A stretch of DNA of 64,000 nucleotides. Source: Saccharopolyspora erythraea NRRL 2338. Lineage in GTDB: Bacteria > Actinomycetota > Actinomycetes > Mycobacteriales > Pseudonocardiaceae. The translations under genes and the position numbers were made by a program. Position 1 is the stretch's first letter. Each line of letters begins with the position of its first letter. The notes under the pieces are model-generated. The model saw only the letters and a list, made by a program, of their open reading frames with translations. It did not search any database and was not told the origin of the DNA. Positions 60,608 to 64,000 of the stretch are shown here, piece by piece. The stretch covers positions 558,001 through 622,000 of the forward strand of contig NC_009142.1 in assembly GCF_000062885.1 (NCBI RefSeq), written 5' to 3'.

Positions 60608-61196
60608 TCCCCGCTCGCAGGTGAACAACCACGGCGGCAACAAGACGTCGACCAAGATCGTGGTCGCCGGTGGTTTCGGGGTTGGCAAGACGACCTTCGT
60701 CGGCTCGGTCTCCGAGATCGTGCCGCTCACCACCGAGGCGGTGATGACCGAGGCGAGCGTCGGGGTCGACGACCTCACGGCGACGCCGGGCAAGGTCACC
60801 ACCACGGTGGCCATGGACTTCGGCCGGGTGTCACTGGACTCGGACCTGATCCTGTACCTGTTCGGCACGCCCGGGCAGCACCGGTTCTGGTTCATGTGGG
60901 ACGACCTGGTGCGCGGCGCGATCGGCGCGGTGGTGCTGGTCGACACCCGCAGGCTGGCCGACGCCTTCGCCTCGATCGACTTCTTCGACGACCGGGGCCT
61001 GCCCTACGTGGTCGCGGTGAACACCTTCGACGGCGTGCTGCACCACCGCATGGAGGACGTGCGGGAGGCGCTGACCATCGCCGACTCGGTGCCGATGATC
61101 AGCGTCGACGCCCGCAACCGCGAGTCGACCAAGCAGGCTCTGATCAAGCTCGTCGAGCACGCCATGCGCCAGCGCATGGCTGCCGCGCGCGCATAG
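60588..61196 (+). CDS. cvnD: Conservon GTPase CvnD
   Basis: A 202-residue small Ras/Rab-like GTPase. It has the P-loop GGFGVGKTTFVG, LYLFGTPGQHRFWFMWDDL (G3), VVAVNTFDG (G4-like, NTFD for NKxD) and ISVDARN (G5). GTG 60588 lies inside cvnC, and such overlap is usual. It should cycle GTP under CvnB and signal with CvnA. Confidence 0.93.
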   Translation: MGFAGSDPRSQVNNHGGNKTSTKIVVAGGFGVGKTTFVGSVSEIVPLTTEAVMTEASVGVDDLTATPGKVTTTVAMDFGRVSLDSDLILYLFGTPGQHRFWFMWDDLVRGAIGAVVLVDTRRLADAFASIDFFDDRGLPYVVAVNTFDGVLHHRMEDVREALTIADSVPMISVDARNRESTKQALIKLVEHAMRQRMAAARA

Positions 61197-61554
61197 CGCG
61201 CGCATCGCGCAACGCGCAGCGTTGCGTGGCGCGTGAGCGCTATCCGCGCTGTGCGCGGATTGCTGTCGCGCGGCTTTGGGTGTGGGTGGTGCCCGTGGTT
61301 GGAAAGCCGTGTACCGCATGGCTTTCGGGCGGTGACCGGGCGATGCATCGGGGAGCCGTGCCCGGTCACCTTCGTCGGTCCGGCGGAGGGGGGACTCACC
61401 GGACCGAGCCGCGTCGGCTCCCTTGCTCCTCGGATACCCCACCTGATCGACGATCACACCTCTGATCGTCGATCACTCATCGCGCTACGCCGCACGACAG
61501 TCATCCGCGCTGCGCGCGGATGGCGCTTCGCGCCCCGCAACGCTGCGCGTTGCG
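61197..61554. repeat. Nested inverted-repeat spacer between convergent genes
   Basis: The 358-bp gap between the cvnD and XPB-associated gene stops. Outer arms of about 60 bp (61208-61268 and 61495-61554) are near-complementary, and each arm is itself palindromic. Between them lie at least four more perfect stems: 61302-61308/61320-61326 (7 bp), 61331-61341/61360-61370 (11 bp), 61375-61383/61399-61407 (9 bp) and 61444-61456/61463-61475 (13 bp). No protein-like frame is seen. Confidence 0.85.
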
Positions 61555-63804
61555 TCACTCCTCGACCAGGGCCACCGACGTGATGCGGTGCAGGGGGAAG
61601 GTGCCCGTCGAGTCGCCGCTCTGGTCCAGGCCCTGGAGCACGCCGCCGCCGACCCGCACCGGCCGCACGATCCGCTGCGTCGCCACGCCGTGCGAGTCGA
61701 CGAAGCCCAGCCACACGCTGCGGCGCTCCCGCGCCGCGTCGCGCAGCAGCTGCAGCGTCGCCTCGGCGCTGGGTCTCCCGCGCTCGGGGCTCACGGCGCT
61801 GCCGCGCCGCGCCGCCCCCGCGCGGTCGCCCGCCCGCACCTGGCCGACCAGTTCGACGAGCTGCGCGTCGCTGGGTGCCGACATCGCCGCGGGCGGGTTC
61901 GGGCGGTTGCGCCCGCGCACGCGTTCTCCGCTCGCCCGCAGGTCGAGGACCTGCCCGTCCGGGCCTTCGGCCGCCGGCGAGAACCCGGCACCGCGCAGCC
62001 CGTCGACGACGTCGGCCAGCGGCAGGGGGCTGACCAGCACGGTGGGGGCGATCTTGCGCAGCTCCAGTTCGTGCACGGCCGGGTTCGCCAGGACCTCCGC
62101 CAGCAGCACCGGATCGTCGCAGCGCAGGAAGGCCGACGCGGTTCCGGCGCGCAGCTGTCCGTGCCGGCGCGCGACGTCGTCGATCAGGTAGGTGAGCGAC
62201 TGCGGAATCGGCGTGCGCGAGCGGTTCCGGAAGAGCGCGTGCAGGTCGTCGGCCGTCCGTCCGGCGTCCAGGGCACGCCGGACGCTGCTCTCGCCAACCC
62301 GGTAGACGGTGGCGCTGCCCGCCGACTCGACGTCGGCGACCAGCTTCATCTCGGCGGCCAGGTCCGGTTCGAGCCTGCCGGGGGCGACCACGGTCAGGTC
62401 GGCCTGGACCAGCACGTGGTCGAGCGCCTCCGGCAAAGCCACGTGCCTGGCGGCCTCCGCGCCTCCGTCGGTCAGCAGGACCCGGCCGGCGGTGGAGAGC
62501 GCGCCCATGGCGGTGATGCCGAGCACCGCCGCCTCCGCCAGCGTCCAGCGCACCAGGTCGTCGCGCAGCCGTCCGCCCTTGCGCGGCGCACGCCACGCGA
62601 GCACCGCGGCCAGGTCGTCGGCGCCGCGGACTCCGTGCCCGGACGGCAACTCGTCGAGGACGTCGAGGACGCGGCGCCGGTCCTTCGGGGCCAGCGGCCG
62701 GCGCAGGTCCTCCGACAGCGGCCCGAGCAGCCGGTCCTTCTCGTCGCGGGCGCCGATCAGGCCGGGGAGCCGGGGCAGGTCGAGCCACGACTGGGCGAGC
62801 GCCGCCCAGCGGGTCTCGGGCATCGAGGCGAGCCAGCTGTCGGACTGGTAGGTCGGGATCCAGCGCGGCTCGGCCTCCTCGCTGTTGGCGACGAGCCCGG
62901 CCGCGACCACGAGTTCGGCGATCAGCCCCAGCCTGGTCTCGTCGACCTCCATCGCCTTGCCCGCGCGACGCAGGTCGCGGACCCCGACACCGCCGGACTT
63001 CAGCACGTCTGGCGGGTCCTGGCCCCAGAGGTCGAGGAGCAGCTCGACGTGGCGCAGCAGTTCCAGCACCTCGCCCGCCGCCGTGGAGTCCACCGCGGAG
63101 GCCCCGGCGTCGGTCAGGTCCAGCAGCGGTTCCTCCGGTTCCACCCGGCCCATCGGGTGGTCGCCGCGCACGGCGAACGCGAGCTGGCGCGGCAGCTCGA
63201 CGGTCTCGGCGTCGCGACGCAGCAGCAGGCCCTTGGCCAGCAGCCGCTGCACCGGGTTGACCGCGCGTTCCAGCGGTGTCTGCGCGGCGGCGTCCCGGGT
63301 GCGGCCGATGGGGGAGCCATCGGCGAGCTTGCCGATCAGCCTGCGTTCGTCCTCGTCGAGTTCGGCGATCGCGGCTTTGGCCTGCGCCTCGGTGAGGTTC
63401 TCGGCGGGACGGCCGAGCCCGGCGGGGAACGTCGGCAGCGCCTCGCGCACCGCGGGGGAGATCGACAGCGCGTCGTCGTCGCCCCAGACCAGGGCGCGGG
63501 AGCGGAGGTCGTCGAGCGTGCGGCGGGTGCGCTGCGGGGTGACGTCGACGCCGAGCAGTTCGGCGGCGGCGCCCAGGGAGGCCGCCTCCACGTCGGCGTC
63601 GAGCAGGACGAGCGCTTCCAGGGTCGACAGGGCGAACGCGTCGAGGTCCTCGCAGGCCCGGGCCACCGAGGACCGGACCCCGGCGCGGGTGGCCAGCACG
63701 CTGCTGTCCGCGGGCGGGGGCGTGGCCAGGTCGGGCCGCATGCGCAGCAGTGCGACGAGGTCGTCGTCGCTGCGTTCGCGCAGCCAGTCGGCGAGTGCAG
63801 GCAT
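61555..63804 (-). CDS. XPB-associated large protein (Rv0862c-like)
   Basis: A 749-residue protein that begins [20 protein letters not shown], followed by a helical WH-rich half ([33 protein letters not shown]). A later domain resembles the XPB/Ssl2 accessory region ([60 protein letters not shown]). A WYL-like end is [20 protein letters not shown]. It has no Walker motifs, so it is not itself a helicase. In mycobacteria the equivalent gene adjoins the XPB gene; here that helicase is at 43607. ATG 63804 is the normal family start. Confidence 0.82.
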   Translation of the reverse strand: MPALADWLRERSDDDLVALLRMRPDLATPPPADSSVLATRAGVRSSVARACEDLDAFALSTLEALVLLDADVEAASLGAAAELLGVDVTPQRTRRTLDDLRSRALVWGDDDALSISPAVREALPTFPAGLGRPAENLTEAQAKAAIAELDEDERRLIGKLADGSPIGRTRDAAAQTPLERAVNPVQRLLAKGLLLRRDAETVELPRQLAFAVRGDHPMGRVEPEEPLLDLTDAGASAVDSTAAGEVLELLRHVELLLDLWGQDPPDVLKSGGVGVRDLRRAGKAMEVDETRLGLIAELVVAAGLVANSEEAEPRWIPTYQSDSWLASMPETRWAALAQSWLDLPRLPGLIGARDEKDRLLGPLSEDLRRPLAPKDRRRVLDVLDELPSGHGVRGADDLAAVLAWRAPRKGGRLRDDLVRWTLAEAAVLGITAMGALSTAGRVLLTDGGAEAARHVALPEALDHVLVQADLTVVAPGRLEPDLAAEMKLVADVESAGSATVYRVGESSVRRALDAGRTADDLHALFRNRSRTPIPQSLTYLIDDVARRHGQLRAGTASAFLRCDDPVLLAEVLANPAVHELELRKIAPTVLVSPLPLADVVDGLRGAGFSPAAEGPDGQVLDLRASGERVRGRNRPNPPAAMSAPSDAQLVELVGQVRAGDRAGAARRGSAVSPERGRPSAEATLQLLRDAARERRSVWLGFVDSHGVATQRIVRPVRVGGGVLQGLDQSGDSTGTFPLHRITSVALVEE

Positions 63805-64000
63805 CCGTTCCACGATACCGAGCGCGGGCCCGGAAACGACCCTCGCTGTGACGCCCGACAGGCTGTCGCCGGTCCGCCCTCGCGCGCCCGGAGTCCGCCC
63901 GTACACCCCAGCCGTCCGCCCGGTCGCCGCCGCGGCGGCTCGCGCCCCCGGGCGCCCGCCCGCGCGCGCCCGCCGGCGGGCCCGGTCACCCGGTGTGTCC
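63805..64000. other. Upstream region of the XPB-associated gene at the right edge
   Basis: About 200 bp of extremely GC-rich sequence running to the window edge. Open frames here are compositional; I can support no feature. Confidence 0.4.

Overview
The window is very GC-rich DNA with GTG, TTG and ATG starts and dense genes on both strands. It comes from a high-GC actinomycete. Gene content and order point to the Pseudonocardiales, and Saccharopolyspora is my best guess: a streptogrisin protease, a conservon (cvnABCD), a BldC-like regulator, a LytR_C protein next to a DUF3263 protein, and a groEL2 controlled by CIRCE. I recognise no rRNA, tRNA, CRISPR array, insertion sequence or phage gene. 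The species call is an inference, because no database could be searched.

Left part (1-27000). A 5'-truncated secreted protease is followed by the thiamine genes thiE (-) and TPP riboswitch-thiO-thiS-thiG (+), a FUSC membrane protein (-), thiD (-) and thiC (-) with a second TPP riboswitch. Next come two adjacent Uma2-type nuclease-fold paralogues, peptide deformylase, the DUF3263/LytR_C pair, a small orphan and a frame-broken membrane gene. A two-domain AAA ATPase, pssA, psd, an M48 metalloprotease, moeA, an AIM24-like protein, a cold-shock protein, a transmembrane Ser/Thr kinase and groEL2 with two CIRCE operators complete the block. From memory, most of this order matches Mycobacterium tuberculosis Rv0414c-Rv0440, so it is ancestral chromosome core with lineage-specific insertions.

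Middle part (27000-41000). cutC and a GH84 lipoprotein diverge from a spacer packed with tandem and inverted repeats. PspC and SUFU-domain genes and a frameshifted TetR gene follow. A co-directional molybdenum-hydroxylase cluster comes next: MoxR-type coxD, VWA-type coxE, xdhC/coxI, coxS, coxL, coxM and a membrane-anchored coxG. Its large subunit has the form II active-site motif AYRGAGR, so CO is not an assured substrate. moeA in the same window contributes to molybdenum cofactor synthesis.

Right part (41000-64000). This holds menC, an XRE/DUF2975 regulator pair, a second SUFU paralogue, an XPB helicase, a BldC-like protein, several small orphans and two tandem LppU-like membrane proteins. 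A ThDP-dependent benzoylformate decarboxylase-like enzyme and a DUF418 membrane protein follow. An SBP-permease-(25-codon ORF)-permease-ATPase importer runs on the minus strand. The conservon and a large XPB-associated protein converge on a 358-bp spacer that is almost entirely inverted repeats.

The most unusual material is non-coding. It includes the nested inverted-repeat spacer at 61197-61554, a 143-bp palindromic element at 28076-28218, a 44-bp perfect palindrome at 51666-51709, a 55-bp tandem repeat at 27732-27880, and several degenerate short-motif arrays in intergenic regions.
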